Origin: Streptomyces albus subsp. albus | Lineage (GTDB): Bacteria; Actinomycetota; Actinomycetes; Streptomycetales; Streptomycetaceae | Reading direction: 5' to 3' | Assembly: GCF_000725885.1 (NCBI RefSeq) | Contig: NZ_JODR01000025.1 | Coordinates: 1-64,000, forward strand | Length of the DNA stretch: 64,000 nucleotides | Shown here: in pieces, positions 37,020 to 45,898 of the stretch | How the letters are laid out: every line of letters begins with the position of its first letter | How positions within the stretch are numbered: position 1 is the stretch's first letter | Program-made: the position numbers and the translations under genes | Notes under the pieces: model-generated | Databases searched by the model: none | The model's input: only the letters and a program-made list of their open reading frames with translations | What the model was told of the DNA's origin: nothing

Positions 37020-38417
37020 ATGGGCCAGGGCACCGACAGCACGACGAGCACCACCGGCACGACCAGCACCACCGGCACTTCCCGGACGGCAGGCGCGGCC
37101 GAGCGGGAGCGGGCGCGCAAGACGGCCGCCGGGCTCACCTATCTGACCGGCTTCGGCAACGAGCACAGCAGCGAGGCGGAACCCGGCGCGCTGCCGCTCG
37201 GCCGCAACTCGCCGCAGCGCGCCCCCCTCGGCCTGTACGCGGAGCAGCTGAGCGGTACCGCCTTCACCGAGCCGCGCGCCCACAACCGCCGCTCCTGGCT
37301 GTACCGCATCCGCCCCTCCGCGGCGCATCCCCGTTTCCTCCGCGCCGGCAACGGCGACCTGCGCTCGGCGCCGTTCGACGAAACCGTCCCCGATCCCAAC
37401 CGGCTGCGCTGGAGCCCGCTGCCCGACGCGCCCGCGGGCACCGACTTCCTCGCGGGCCTGTGGACGCTGGGCGGCAACGGCGACGTGCGGCGGCGCGACG
37501 GCATGGCCGTGCACCTGTATGCCGCCAACGCCTCGATGACCGACCGGGTCTTCGGCGACGCCGACGGCGAACTGCTGATCGTCCCCGAGCGCGGCGGGCT
37601 GCTGCTGCGCACCGAACTCGGCCTGCTGAGCGCCGAGCCCGGCCAGGTGGCGCTCGTCCCGCGCGGGGTGCGCTTCCGCGTGGAACTGCTGGACGAGCAG
37701 GCGCGCGGCTACGTGTGCGAGAACTACGGCCGCCCCTTCACGCTGCCCGACCTCGGCCCGATCGGGGCGAACGGCCTGGCCAACGCCCGCGACTTCCACG
37801 CCCCCACCGCCGCCTACGAGGACATCGAAGGGCCGGTGGAGGTCGTGACCAAGTACTGCGGCAACCTCTGGAAGGCCGTCTACGACCACTCACCGCTGGA
37901 CGTCGTGGCCTGGCACGGCAGCCACGTGCCGTACGTCTACGACCTGCGCCGCTTCAACGTCCTGGGCAGCATCAGCTACGACCACCCGGATCCGTCCGTC
38001 TTCACCGTCCTGACCTCCCCCTCCGACACCCCCGGGCTGGCGGGGGTGGACTTCGTCGTCTTCGCCCCCCGCTGGCTGGTGGGCGAGGACACCTTCCGGC
38101 CCCCGTACTTCCACCGCAATGTGATGAGCGAGTACATGGGTCTCATCGAGGGCGCCTACGACGCCAAGGCCGAGGGGTTCGTCCCCGGCGGCGGCTCGCT
38201 GCACAACATGATGTCGGCGCACGGCCCCGACCGGGAGACGTTCGAGCGGGCGTCGGCCGCCGAACTGGCGCCACAGAAGGTGGACGACGGGCTGGCGTTC
38301 ATGTTCGAGACCCGGTGGCCCGTCTGTCTCACCCGGCAGGCGGCCGAGGCCGGACACCTCCAGTGGGACTACGACGCGGTGTGGCAGGGTCTTGAACGTC
38401 ACTTCACGGCCCCCTGA
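37020..38417 (+). CDS. hmgA: homogentisate 1,2-dioxygenase
   Basis: 465 residues from MGQGTDS with GGGAG six bases upstream. The first 30 residues are a Thr/Ser/Gly repeat ([16 protein letters not shown]), not part of the enzyme. The rest matches the family: [40 protein letters not shown], and the iron-site region [20 protein letters not shown]. It opens the homogentisate ring to maleylacetoacetate in tyrosine and phenylalanine catabolism. The next gene, a GntR regulator, is separated by a strong hairpin. Confidence 0.95.
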   Translation: MGQGTDSTTSTTGTTSTTGTSRTAGAAERERARKTAAGLTYLTGFGNEHSSEAEPGALPLGRNSPQRAPLGLYAEQLSGTAFTEPRAHNRRSWLYRIRPSAAHPRFLRAGNGDLRSAPFDETVPDPNRLRWSPLPDAPAGTDFLAGLWTLGGNGDVRRRDGMAVHLYAANASMTDRVFGDADGELLIVPERGGLLLRTELGLLSAEPGQVALVPRGVRFRVELLDEQARGYVCENYGRPFTLPDLGPIGANGLANARDFHAPTAAYEDIEGPVEVVTKYCGNLWKAVYDHSPLDVVAWHGSHVPYVYDLRRFNVLGSISYDHPDPSVFTVLTSPSDTPGLAGVDFVVFAPRWLVGEDTFRPPYFHRNVMSEYMGLIEGAYDAKAEGFVPGGGSLHNMMSAHGPDRETFERASAAELAPQKVDDGLAFMFETRWPVCLTRQAAEAGHLQWDYDAVWQGLERHFTAP

Positions 38418-38431
38418 CGGCCACCGGCGGC

Positions 38432-38460
38432 CCTCCCCGGTCCGTCCGGGGCCGGGGAGG
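38432..38460 (+). terminator. hairpin terminator after hmgA
   Basis: CCTCCCCGG (38432-38440) pairs perfectly with CCGGGGAGG (38452-38460), starting 15 bases after the hmgA stop. No T-run. It lies before the GntR gene and could also attenuate read-through. Confidence 0.6.
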
Positions 38461-38487
38461 AGCCACCCCCACCCGCGGAGGCACGCC

Positions 38488-39249
38488 ATGACGCCGCTGT
38501 TCACCCCGGACTCCGTCGAGCTGAACCGCAAGCTGCCGCTGTGGTACCAGGTCTCGCAGTCGCTGCGCGCCTCCATACTGGGCCGGCCGCCGCAGGCCCC
38601 CGACCGGCTGCCGCCGGAGGACCAGTTGGCCGGCCACTACGGCGTCAGCGTGCTGACCATGCGCCAGGCCCTCAAGGAGCTGGAGGCGGAGGGGCTGATC
38701 AGCAGGCACCGGCGGCGCGGCACCTTCATCGAACCGGAGGCCCGCCGCGCCAGGCCGGTGCGGCTGCTGGGTTCGGTCGACACGATCGTGGCCCAGCAGT
38801 CCGGAGAGCCCACCACCCTGCTGGGGTACGGCCCGGAACCGGTGCCCGCCGAGCTGGCCGAGCACTTCCCCGGCCGGCCCGAGGTGGTGGCCTACCGCAG
38901 ACTCCGTCACGACAGGGAGGGCGGCGAGCCCACCAACTGGGCGGTCAATCTGATCCGCGCGGACGTCGCCGAGCACATCGACCCCGCGGATCTGCGCCGG
39001 GGCTGGCCGATGACGAAGGTGCTGCGCGACGGCGTGGGGGTGCGCATCAGCCGGATCACCGACACGGTCGAGGCGCGGCTGGCCGACCCGGAGACGGCGC
39101 GGCTGCTCCAGGTGCCGCTGCTGAGCCCGATCCTGCACTACACGGGGGTGACCTACGACGGGGACGGCGAGGTGGTGGACGTGGTCCGCATCCACTACCG
39201 CGGCGACCGGTTCGCCTTCTCCGTCACCCTGGAGAACGTGACGGACTGA
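38488..39249 (+). CDS. GntR/HutC-family regulator
   Basis: 253 residues. The N-terminal winged helix is YQVSQSLRASILGRPPQAPD then LPPEDQLAGHYGVSVLTMRQ and ALKELEAEGLISRHRRRGTF. The C-terminal UTRA domain (about 95-250) ends RIHYRGDRFAFSVTLENVTD. Following hmgA on the same strand with only a terminator between, it probably controls homogentisate breakdown; the ligand could be a pathway intermediate (inference). Confidence 0.88.
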   Translation: MTPLFTPDSVELNRKLPLWYQVSQSLRASILGRPPQAPDRLPPEDQLAGHYGVSVLTMRQALKELEAEGLISRHRRRGTFIEPEARRARPVRLLGSVDTIVAQQSGEPTTLLGYGPEPVPAELAEHFPGRPEVVAYRRLRHDREGGEPTNWAVNLIRADVAEHIDPADLRRGWPMTKVLRDGVGVRISRITDTVEARLADPETARLLQVPLLSPILHYTGVTYDGDGEVVDVVRIHYRGDRFAFSVTLENVTD

Positions 39250-39435
39250 ACCGGACAGAACGGGATGAGGGGGGCAACGCGACCGGTAGCGGGTGGGTGG
39301 GAGTACCGGGAACGGCCGGAGGGGGAGAAACCGGACTGACCGGGACGAAACCGGCCGTCAAGAGAGGGAAGGGAAGTCGGGGAGCCGGGTGCGGGCGGGC
39401 GGGGCGGCGGAGAGCCGCCCAGGGCTCGGGGAGAA

Positions 39436-39473
39436 GGCCGCCGGACTGTCCGTGAACAAGCCGTCCGGCGGCC
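39436..39473. terminator. bidirectional hairpin terminator
   Basis: GGCCGCCGGAC (39436-39446) pairs with GTCCGGCGGCC (39463-39473) around 16 bases, between the convergent GntR and hypothetical genes. Confidence 0.6.
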
Positions 39474-39477
39474 GTCG

Positions 39478-39744
39478 TCAGCCGTGTTCGCCGAAGAGCG
39501 AACGGCGCAGCTTCCGCAGCGGGGCGAAGAGCGAGACCCGCGCACCGCGGTTCGTCGCCCTGCTCCGCACGGCGTCGCGCTGCGTGATCTCACGCATCAG
39601 CGTCGTCGCCTCCTCCGCCTCGACCCGTGGGACGGCGGGTCCGGCGAGCACGGAGAGGTGCCGGTCGAGGCGCGAACTCGTCGCGCCAGTGCCGCATTTG
39701 ATCGCGGGCACTCGCGCCCTGCTGCCGACTGTTATCTGTTCCAT
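39478..39744 (-). CDS. small conserved hypothetical protein
   Basis: 88 residues, MEQITVGSRARVPAIKCGTG start with GGGGAG five bases upstream. It is basic and lacks hydrophobic segments: SSRLDRHLSVLAGPAVPRVE, then TTLMREITQRDAVRSRATNR, then SLFAPLRKLRRSLFGEHG. Third codon positions are less biased than neighbours. I recall similar short Streptomyces proteins but no function. The strong terminator sits directly after its stop. Confidence 0.6.
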   Translation of the reverse strand: MEQITVGSRARVPAIKCGTGATSSRLDRHLSVLAGPAVPRVEAEEATTLMREITQRDAVRSRATNRGARVSLFAPLRKLRRSLFGEHG

Positions 39745-40031
39745 GTCACTCCCCACCCGTACGAGGGCACCCGGCCCGGGCAGAGTAACCCTATCTCCCG
39801 ACTACGGCGTGCGTGCATCCTGGTCACGGCATTCACCTGCCCCACAAGGCCGTTGACGAACACGGTAGCCGCCCCGTCACACCGCCGACACCCCACGAAG
39901 CAGTACAGAACCGGACACAGTGGCGGCAGTTCACCGGTCGTCCGTCGCACACGAGGGGCTCGCTCACCTCCCCTGGCGCGCGGGTGGCGCGCCGCGAAAC
40001 CCGCGTGCGGGCCCGGCCACCATGCCGGATC

Positions 40032-41168
40032 ATGGCCGTCATGTGTACCGACCGGAAGCAGCCCGCGGTCCCGAAGCCCACCGCGCCCGAGAGGGCGCTG
40101 GTTCCCCGGCTCCAGATCGACGACAGCGACTCCACCGGCGACATCATCGACGCCCTCTTCCTGGGCCGCTTCACCCTGGGGGAACAGCCCTACTCGCGCA
40201 GCCACACCGTCGACCGCGTGAAGAAGGGCTGCACCCTGCTGCCGCCGGGCGCCCGCATCCTGCGCGAGGCCAAGGACGACAACTCCGGTTCCGTCCTCGC
40301 CGAGGGCGAGGGCTGGACGGTCCGGGTCTCGCGCTGGAGCCGCGGCGCGGAGGTGACGGTGACCGCCGTCACCGACGAGATGGCCGAGCAGCAGCTCAAG
40401 CAGGCCGTGGACGGCGCGGAGGACGAGCCCGAGCCCCAGGAGGACCAGGTCTCCATGGGCTTTTGGTACCACTCCCCCATGCGCGGGCCGCGCCGCACCT
40501 CCCGCACCATCAGCGCCGGCTCCTGGGCCGAGGTGCGGCGCAACTACACGGCGCCGGTCGCCACCGCCATGGACGACCTGATGCGGGTGCGGCCGGAAGA
40601 CATCTCCGGCCGGCTCCTGCTGCTGCACGGGCCGCCCGGCACCGGCAAGACCTCCGCCCTGCGGACGCTGGCCCGCTCCTGGAGCGACTGGTGCCAGGTG
40701 GACTGCGTCCTCGACCCCGAGCACCTGTTCAACAACATCGGCTATCTGATGGACATCGCCATCGGCGCCGACGACTCCGAGTCGGAGACCGGCCGCTGGC
40801 GGCTGCTGCTCCTGGAGGACTGCGACGAGCTGATCCGCGGCGAGGCCAAGTACGCGGCGGGCCAGGCGCTCTCCCGGCTGCTGAACCTCACCGACGGGCT
40901 GCTGGGGCAGGGCCGCAACGTCCTGGTCGGCGTCACCACGAACGAGGATCTGGAGAGGCTGCATCCGGCGGTGGTGCGGCCCGGGCGGTGCCTGGCCCGC
41001 ATCGAGGTCGGCCCCCTCACCCGCCGGGAGTCCGTCGCCTGGCTCGGCACCGAGGAGGGCATCGGCCGGGACGGGGCCACCCTCGCCGAGCTGTACGCGC
41101 TGAAGAAGGGCAGGCCGCCGGCGAACGTCCCCGGCCAGGAGCGCGAGGGCGCCGGTCTCTACCTGTGA
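40032..41168 (+). CDS. AAA ATPase with DUF5925 N-terminal domain
   Basis: 378 residues. The first 160 residues match the actinobacterial DUF5925 region (DDSDSTGDIIDALFLGRFTL, KKGCTLLPPGARILREAKDD). The AAA module has Walker A GPPGTGKTSAL, Walker B LLLLEDCDELI and the sensor TTNEDLERLHPAVVRPGRCL. It is an ATP-driven remodelling or motor-like protein of unknown target. Two in-frame ATGs (40032 and 40041) lie close together without a strong ribosome binding site; the first was taken. Confidence 0.85.
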   Translation: MAVMCTDRKQPAVPKPTAPERALVPRLQIDDSDSTGDIIDALFLGRFTLGEQPYSRSHTVDRVKKGCTLLPPGARILREAKDDNSGSVLAEGEGWTVRVSRWSRGAEVTVTAVTDEMAEQQLKQAVDGAEDEPEPQEDQVSMGFWYHSPMRGPRRTSRTISAGSWAEVRRNYTAPVATAMDDLMRVRPEDISGRLLLLHGPPGTGKTSALRTLARSWSDWCQVDCVLDPEHLFNNIGYLMDIAIGADDSESETGRWRLLLLEDCDELIRGEAKYAAGQALSRLLNLTDGLLGQGRNVLVGVTTNEDLERLHPAVVRPGRCLARIEVGPLTRRESVAWLGTEEGIGRDGATLAELYALKKGRPPANVPGQEREGAGLYL

Positions 41169-41319
41169 AGGCCCTGCTTGGGGCGGCGGCCCATCGGTGC
41201 GCCGGGCCGCCGGCGGGGACGGAGGCGGCGCCACCGGACAACCATCCCCGCGGCTCGGCTGTCTTCCTCGGTGCCACAGCTGTTCCGACCAACAGCCCGC
41301 ACACGGGGGAGGACTCCCA

Positions 41320-41928
41320 ATGCGCACCCGTACCCGTACCGGCGCGGCCGTCATCACGGCCGTCACCCTTCCGCTCCTCGCTCTCACGGTGAGCCCGGCC
41401 GGCGCGGCGAGCGCCGCCCCCGGCTTCCTGGAGGCGGACGACCTGCCGCCGCACGCCACCTCGCCGTGGCACGCGGGGCCGGTCACCAAGGGGCTGCCCG
41501 ACCCGCAGCAGTTCTGCATGGAGGGGGCGGTGCCCGACGCCGGCAAGACCTACCACCGCCTCTTCCACACGGAGTACGACACCCACGCGTCGCAGGTCGG
41601 CGTGACGGCCCCGTCGGAGACGGCGGCGGGCAAGCTCGCCCGCACTCTGGAGGGGCGTGCGGCCAACTGTGCGGCCGACTGGCTGCGGGACAACCCGGGC
41701 AGTTCGGCCTCCTGGGACGACTACGGCACGGTGGAGGCGGGTGACAGCGCCCACGTCTACGGCGTGCACACGGCACCGCCGCAGTCGGAGCACGGCGTCA
41801 GTCTGTTCGCGGTGGTCCGCAAGGGCGCCAAGGTGACGGTGGTCCGCTGGGCGCAGATGGGCACGCTGGAGCACGCTCCCGTGGACGCCTTCCGCACCAC
41901 GGTCACCAAGGCGGCGGCACGTCTGTGA
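41320..41928 (+). CDS. secreted protein of unknown function
   Basis: 202 residues with GGGGAGGA before the ATG. A signal peptide MRTRTRTGAAVITAVTLPLL then ALTVSPAGAASA, a cleavage near residue 33, and a soluble domain with two cysteines (QQFCMEG and AANCAADWL) that may form a disulfide. The layout is like the extracellular sensor domains of mycobacterial PknH-type and of Streptomyces secreted proteins. Function unknown. Confidence 0.7.
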   Translation: MRTRTRTGAAVITAVTLPLLALTVSPAGAASAAPGFLEADDLPPHATSPWHAGPVTKGLPDPQQFCMEGAVPDAGKTYHRLFHTEYDTHASQVGVTAPSETAAGKLARTLEGRAANCAADWLRDNPGSSASWDDYGTVEAGDSAHVYGVHTAPPQSEHGVSLFAVVRKGAKVTVVRWAQMGTLEHAPVDAFRTTVTKAAARL

Positions 41929-41978
41929 GCCGGGGACCGGGCGGGGGGCGCCGCCCGCGTCTCCCCCGCGCCGGACGG

Positions 41979-42371
41979 TCAGGTGCCGTAGGCGGCGCGC
42001 AGGGCGTCGCGGGCCGCGGCCAGTGCCGCGTCCTCGTCCGTGCCGAGGCGCCGGGCGCGCGCCGCGAAGGTCTGGGCGGCCTCGGCCAGTTCCCGTTCGG
42101 CGGCGCCGCCCGCCGCCGCGACGAAGGTGCCGTGGCGGCCCCGGGTCTCGATGACGCCGTCGGTCTCCAGCGCCCGGTACGCCTTGGCCACGGTGTTCGC
42201 GGCGAGGCCCAGTTCCCCGGCCAGCCCGCGCACGGTGGGCAGCTTGTAGCCGGTGGGCAGCTCCCCGGCGCGCGCCAGCTCGGCGATACGGGCGCGCACC
42301 TGCTCGTACGGTGCTTCGGGTGCGTCGGTGTCGATGGTCAGGCGCAGGGCGTCGGCGGGTTGCGGCGGCAC
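41979..42371 (-). CDS. small GntR regulator (YtrA-like)
   Basis: 130 residues from a GTG four bases after GGAGG. The winged helix is YEQVRARIAELARAGELPTG and KLPTVRGLAGELGLAANTVA with KAYRALETDGVIETRGRHGT. The short C-terminal helix pair is typical of the YtrA subfamily, which often controls ABC transporters; no transporter is adjacent. Isolated between two unrelated genes. Confidence 0.85.
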   Translation of the reverse strand: MPPQPADALRLTIDTDAPEAPYEQVRARIAELARAGELPTGYKLPTVRGLAGELGLAANTVAKAYRALETDGVIETRGRHGTFVAAAGGAAERELAEAAQTFAARARRLGTDEDAALAAARDALRAAYGT

Positions 42372-42562
42372 GGGACCTCCGGAGGGCGAGCGGTCGTCCC
42401 CGCGATTCTCCCCCACCGGGACCGGCCGGACGCGGCGCACCCTGCACCGCCGTGCGCTCGGACGCCGCCGAGGGGCCATGCCGGGCGCCGCCGTGGCCCG
42501 GCCCGCTGGGGTCGCCGCCAGGCGTCGGCCCGCCGTCCGCCGACGCGTCCGGCGGCGGCGCG

Positions 42563-43759
42563 TCACAGCGCCGAGCGGTTCCCGGTGTCCACGGCCCGGG
42601 TGGCGTGCGCGGCGCGGCGTGCGGCGTCCCGCACCTGGTCGGCCGTCAGCGCGTAGCCGGTGCCGGGGTCGGTGGTGGAGCGGGCGAAGACGACGCCGTA
42701 CACCCTCCCGCCGGGTGTCAGGAGCGGTCCGCCGGAGTTGCCGGGGCGGACCTGGGAGCGGATGGCGTAGATGTCGCGGGTGGTCAGTTCGTCGCCGTAG
42801 ATGTCCTGGCCGCGGGCCGGGGTGCGGGTGGCCACCGCCGCGGCCCGCAGGTCCAGTCCGCCGTTCTCCGGGTAGCCGGCGACGACGGCCTGGTCGCCGC
42901 GGGTGGCCTCGCCCGCGAAGCGCAGGGCCGGGGCCGGCAGTCCGGGCACGTCGAGGACGGCGATGTCCTTGGCGGGGTCGAAGAGGACGACCCGCGCCGC
43001 GTAGGGGCGTCCCGTGCCGCCGACGCGCACGGTGGGCGAGTCGACCCCGGCGACGACGTGGGCGTTGGTCATCACATGTCCGCGGCTGTAGACGAAGCCG
43101 CTGCCTTCCTGGCCCTGCTGTCCCCCGTCCACGGCGGCGACGCCCTCGACCTTGACGGTGCTGCGCTGGGCGGCGACGGTGGCCGCCCGGGTGACCGAAT
43201 CGCCCGAGGGCTGGGGCACCGAGGCGCCGGGCTCGTGCTCGAAGGGGTTGAAGACGGGCGGGAAGCCGGCCGTGGTGAGGGCCCCGGTGGCGCGGTTGAA
43301 CCAGGTGGCCGCGCTGTCGGGCATCCGCTCGTGCACGCCCTCCAGCAGGCTGGAGCCGCGTATGGCCTGGTTGAGCGCGGGTGAGGGGGAGGCGGCGAGC
43401 GCGCTGCCGGCCATCCAGCCGACGACGAGCACGGCCACGACGTTGACGGCTGCGCCGCCGATGCCGTCCACCCAGCGGGCGGGGGTGCGGCTGAGCGCCT
43501 GGCGCAGCCGCCAGCCGAGCGGTGCGGCGAGGGCGTGCCCGGCCAGTGCGGGCGCCAGCACGGTGAGGAGGGCGAGCACGGTGGCGGTGGTGGTGCCCCG
43601 CTCGGCGAGGCGGAGGACGTAGGGCAGCGCCCAGACGCCGACGACGGCGCCGCCGACGAAGCCGGCCAGCGAGACGAGGCCGGCCACCAGTCCTCTGCGG
43701 AAGCCGGAGCCGGCGTAGCCGAGCGCGGCGAGGATCAGGAGCAGATCCACCAGGTTCAC
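42563..43759 (-). CDS. marP: MarP-family membrane serine protease (CvpA + trypsin-like domains)
   Basis: 398 residues from a GTG preceded by GGGGGCGG. Four N-terminal membrane helices form a CvpA domain (VNLVDLLLILAALGYAGSGF onward to about 120). The periplasmic protease domain has His234 in MTNAHVVAG, Asp265 in DPAKDIAVLD and Ser342 in VRPGNSGGPLL. In mycobacteria MarP maintains pH homeostasis by processing peptidoglycan enzymes under acid stress. The gene is divergent from DoxX. Confidence 0.88.
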   Translation of the reverse strand: MNLVDLLLILAALGYAGSGFRRGLVAGLVSLAGFVGGAVVGVWALPYVLRLAERGTTTATVLALLTVLAPALAGHALAAPLGWRLRQALSRTPARWVDGIGGAAVNVVAVLVVGWMAGSALAASPSPALNQAIRGSSLLEGVHERMPDSAATWFNRATGALTTAGFPPVFNPFEHEPGASVPQPSGDSVTRAATVAAQRSTVKVEGVAAVDGGQQGQEGSGFVYSRGHVMTNAHVVAGVDSPTVRVGGTGRPYAARVVLFDPAKDIAVLDVPGLPAPALRFAGEATRGDQAVVAGYPENGGLDLRAAAVATRTPARGQDIYGDELTTRDIYAIRSQVRPGNSGGPLLTPGGRVYGVVFARSTTDPGTGYALTADQVRDAARRAAHATRAVDTGNRSAL

Positions 43760-43899
43760 GGTCCGCCCCCTTTCGCCGGGCCTTCCCGGTCGTCCTCGGT
43801 CGTCGGTCCTGTGCCGCTCCCGCCCGGCCACGTTTCGCGGCGTTTGGCGGAAAAGCGCATCACAAAGAACGCTTCGCACCCTGCCGACGGTTCCATGTG

Positions 43900-43940
43900 T
43901 GACAGATCGCACGCATACCGTTGTGCAGGTCCAGACCAAT
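43900..43940. promoter_or_regulatory. candidate dre (DasR) and Crp-like sites in the marP-DoxX region
   Basis: AGGTCCAGACCAAT at 43927-43940 contains the palindrome GGTC-CA-GACC, close to the DasR-responsive element and to chitinase promoter repeats of Streptomyces. Just upstream, at about 43900, TGTGACAGATCGCACG resembles a Crp site (TGTGA-N6-half). Both are by eye and lie between divergent marP and DoxX. Confidence 0.4.
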
Positions 43941-44016
43941 AGCTACGGTCGAGGACAGCTGGAGCGTACGTACGCCTCTCGTCACTCGGTCCGAACCGAC
44001 GTAGGGAGCCGACACC

Positions 44017-44595
44017 ATGCCCACCCCCCACGGCACGCTCGAACCCCCTCCCGCCTCTCCCACCCCTTCCCCCTCTCCGCCGCTGCCCGCCCCGGGTGCG
44101 GCCCTCACCCGGCCCGGTCACGACGCCGGACTGCTGGTCCTGCGTCTGGTGCTCGGTCTGACGCTGGCCGCGCACGGCACGCAGAAGCTCTTCGGCTGGT
44201 TCGACGGCAAGGGCCTCGACGGAACGGCGCAGTTCTTCACCTCGGTCGGCTATCCGGCGCCACGCGCGATGGCACTGGTCGCCGGGCTCACCGAAACCCT
44301 CGGCGGGCTGGGTCTCGCCGTCGGGCTGTTCACCCCCCTCGCCGGGGCCGCCGTCCTCGGCACCATGATCAACGCCGTCGGGGTGACCTGGGACGGCGGC
44401 TTCTTCGCGCCGGAGGGCGTGGAGTACGCGGTGGTCCTGGGAGCCGGTGCCGCCTGCCTCGCCCTCGCCGGACCGGGCCGGTACGCCGCCGACCGGCTGC
44501 TGCCCGTACTGCGGGACCACCGCCTCGGACACGGCGTCGCCGCCGTGGCGCTGGGACTGCTGACGGCGGCGGCGGTACTGCTGGCCCGCTCCTAG
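44017..44595 (+). CDS. DoxX-family membrane protein
   Basis: 192 residues. A Pro/Ser-rich cytoplasmic-like N-terminus of about 35 residues is followed by four hydrophobic segments: LLVLRLVLGLTLAAHGTQKL, MALVAGLTETLGGLGLAVGL, TPLAGAAVLGTMINAVGV and GVAAVALGLLTAAAVLLARS. The sequence AAHGTQKLFGWFDGKGLDGT is typical of DoxX. Some family members work with thiol-redox or oxidative stress enzymes. No partner is adjacent. The leader is longer than in most DoxX proteins. Confidence 0.85.
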   Translation: MPTPHGTLEPPPASPTPSPSPPLPAPGAALTRPGHDAGLLVLRLVLGLTLAAHGTQKLFGWFDGKGLDGTAQFFTSVGYPAPRAMALVAGLTETLGGLGLAVGLFTPLAGAAVLGTMINAVGVTWDGGFFAPEGVEYAVVLGAGAACLALAGPGRYAADRLLPVLRDHRLGHGVAAVALGLLTAAAVLLARS

Positions 44596-44604
44596 CTGTG
44601 GGGG

Positions 44605-44625
44605 CGCTTAGGCGCTCCTTAAGCG
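44605..44625 (+). terminator. hairpin after DoxX
   Basis: CGCTTAGG and CCTTAAGCG arms around CGCT form a stem with one bulge, ten bases after the DoxX stop. Possible terminator. Confidence 0.4.
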
Positions 44626-44785
44626 AGCCCTAAGGATGCCGGGGAGAGCCCCGAAACCGGCGATCCGGGGCCCCGGCGTGGCTAGCGTGCTGGTCGCCGG
44701 GGCGGGTTCGGGCCCGGCCGCTGGGGAGGCGGCCGGCCGCGGGCCCGCCCCGGCTCCCACGTCCCCCATCGAGGAGCCACTCACC

Positions 44786-45790
44786 ATGACCGTTCGCCGC
44801 ACGGCCGCAGGAATCGTCGCGCTGGGTATCGTCCCGCTGGCGCTCGCGGTGGCGCCGGCGGGTCCCGCCGCCGCGCACGGGTCCATGGCCGACCCCGTCA
44901 GCCGGGTCTCCACCTGCTTCGCCGAGGGTCCGGAGAGCCCGAGGTCCGCGGCGTGCAAGGCGGCCGTCGCGGCGAGCGGGAAGCAGGCGTTCTACGACTG
45001 GAACGAGGTCAACATCCCCGACGCGGCCGGCAAGCACCGGCAGATCATCCCGGACGGCAAGCTGTGCAGCGCCGGCCGCGACAAGTACAAGGGCCTGGAC
45101 CTGGCCCGCACCGACTGGCCGGCCACGGCGATGAAGGCCGGCAAGCACACCTTCCGCTACAAGGCCACCGCCCCGCACAAGGGCACCTTCGAGCTGTACC
45201 TGACCAAGGACGGCTACGACCCGTCCAAGCCGCTCAAGTGGTCCGACCTGGAGGCGAAGCCGTTCGCGAAGGCGACCGACCCCCAGCTGCGCGACGGCAG
45301 TTACGTGATCGACGCGACGGTGCCCCAGCGGTCCGGCCGGCACCTCGTCTACAGCATCTGGCAGCGCTCGGACAGCCCCGAGGCGTTCTACACCTGCTCC
45401 GACGTGACGTTCGGCGGCAAGGGCACGGCGGCCGGACAGCAGACCCCCGCGGCCCCCGACGAGCAGCAGATCGCGGCGGGCAGGGCGAAGTCCACCGTGG
45501 ACCACAGCGGCCACGGCGGTGACGGCAGTGACAACGGCGAGACGCCGGGCCACGCCACCCACGGTGAGGCAGCACCTCACCAGGACCACGACGGCACCGC
45601 ACCGGGCGAGGCCGCGGCCGACACCGACGGCCCGGCACCGCAGGGCGGCGCCCGGAGCGCCGATCTGGCCGAAACCGGCGGTGACGGGAACACCGCGCCG
45701 TTCGCCATCGGTGGTGCCGCCGTCCTCGCGGCCGGCGCCGGGTTGCTGTTCGTGACCGCCCGCCGCCGCGCCGGCCGGTCCCGCGGCTGA
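44786..45790 (+). CDS. AA10 lytic polysaccharide monooxygenase with LAETG cell wall sorting signal
   Basis: 334 residues. Signal cleavage after AAA puts His31 at the mature N-terminus (AHGSM), which with His131 (APHKGTFEL) forms the copper histidine brace, and the FYTCSDVTF end supports AA10 (chitin/cellulose oxidation). A linker from 240 to 268 carries six histidines. At 294-298 is LAETG, followed by a hydrophobic segment (FAIGGAAVLAAGAGLLFVTA) and a basic tail, the sorting signal used by Streptomyces class E sortases. So the enzyme is predicted to be wall-anchored and extracellular. A strong terminator follows. Confidence 0.9.
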   Translation: MTVRRTAAGIVALGIVPLALAVAPAGPAAAHGSMADPVSRVSTCFAEGPESPRSAACKAAVAASGKQAFYDWNEVNIPDAAGKHRQIIPDGKLCSAGRDKYKGLDLARTDWPATAMKAGKHTFRYKATAPHKGTFELYLTKDGYDPSKPLKWSDLEAKPFAKATDPQLRDGSYVIDATVPQRSGRHLVYSIWQRSDSPEAFYTCSDVTFGGKGTAAGQQTPAAPDEQQIAAGRAKSTVDHSGHGGDGSDNGETPGHATHGEAAPHQDHDGTAPGEAAADTDGPAPQGGARSADLAETGGDGNTAPFAIGGAAVLAAGAGLLFVTARRRAGRSRG

Positions 45791-45805
45791 CCCGGCCCCC
45801 GACGG

Positions 45806-45847
45806 GCGCGCCGCTTCCCCCTGACGACGGCGGGGGAAGCGGCGCGC
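45806..45847 (+). terminator. very strong 16-bp hairpin terminator
   Basis: GCGCGCCGCTTCCCCC (45806-45821) pairs perfectly with GGGGGAAGCGGCGCGC (45832-45847) around a ten-base loop, just after the monooxygenase stop. Confidence 0.75.
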
Positions 45848-45898
45848 TCCCCAACCGGCGTACGCTCCTTGCCCTGCGACGAGAGGAGCGGAGCGCCG

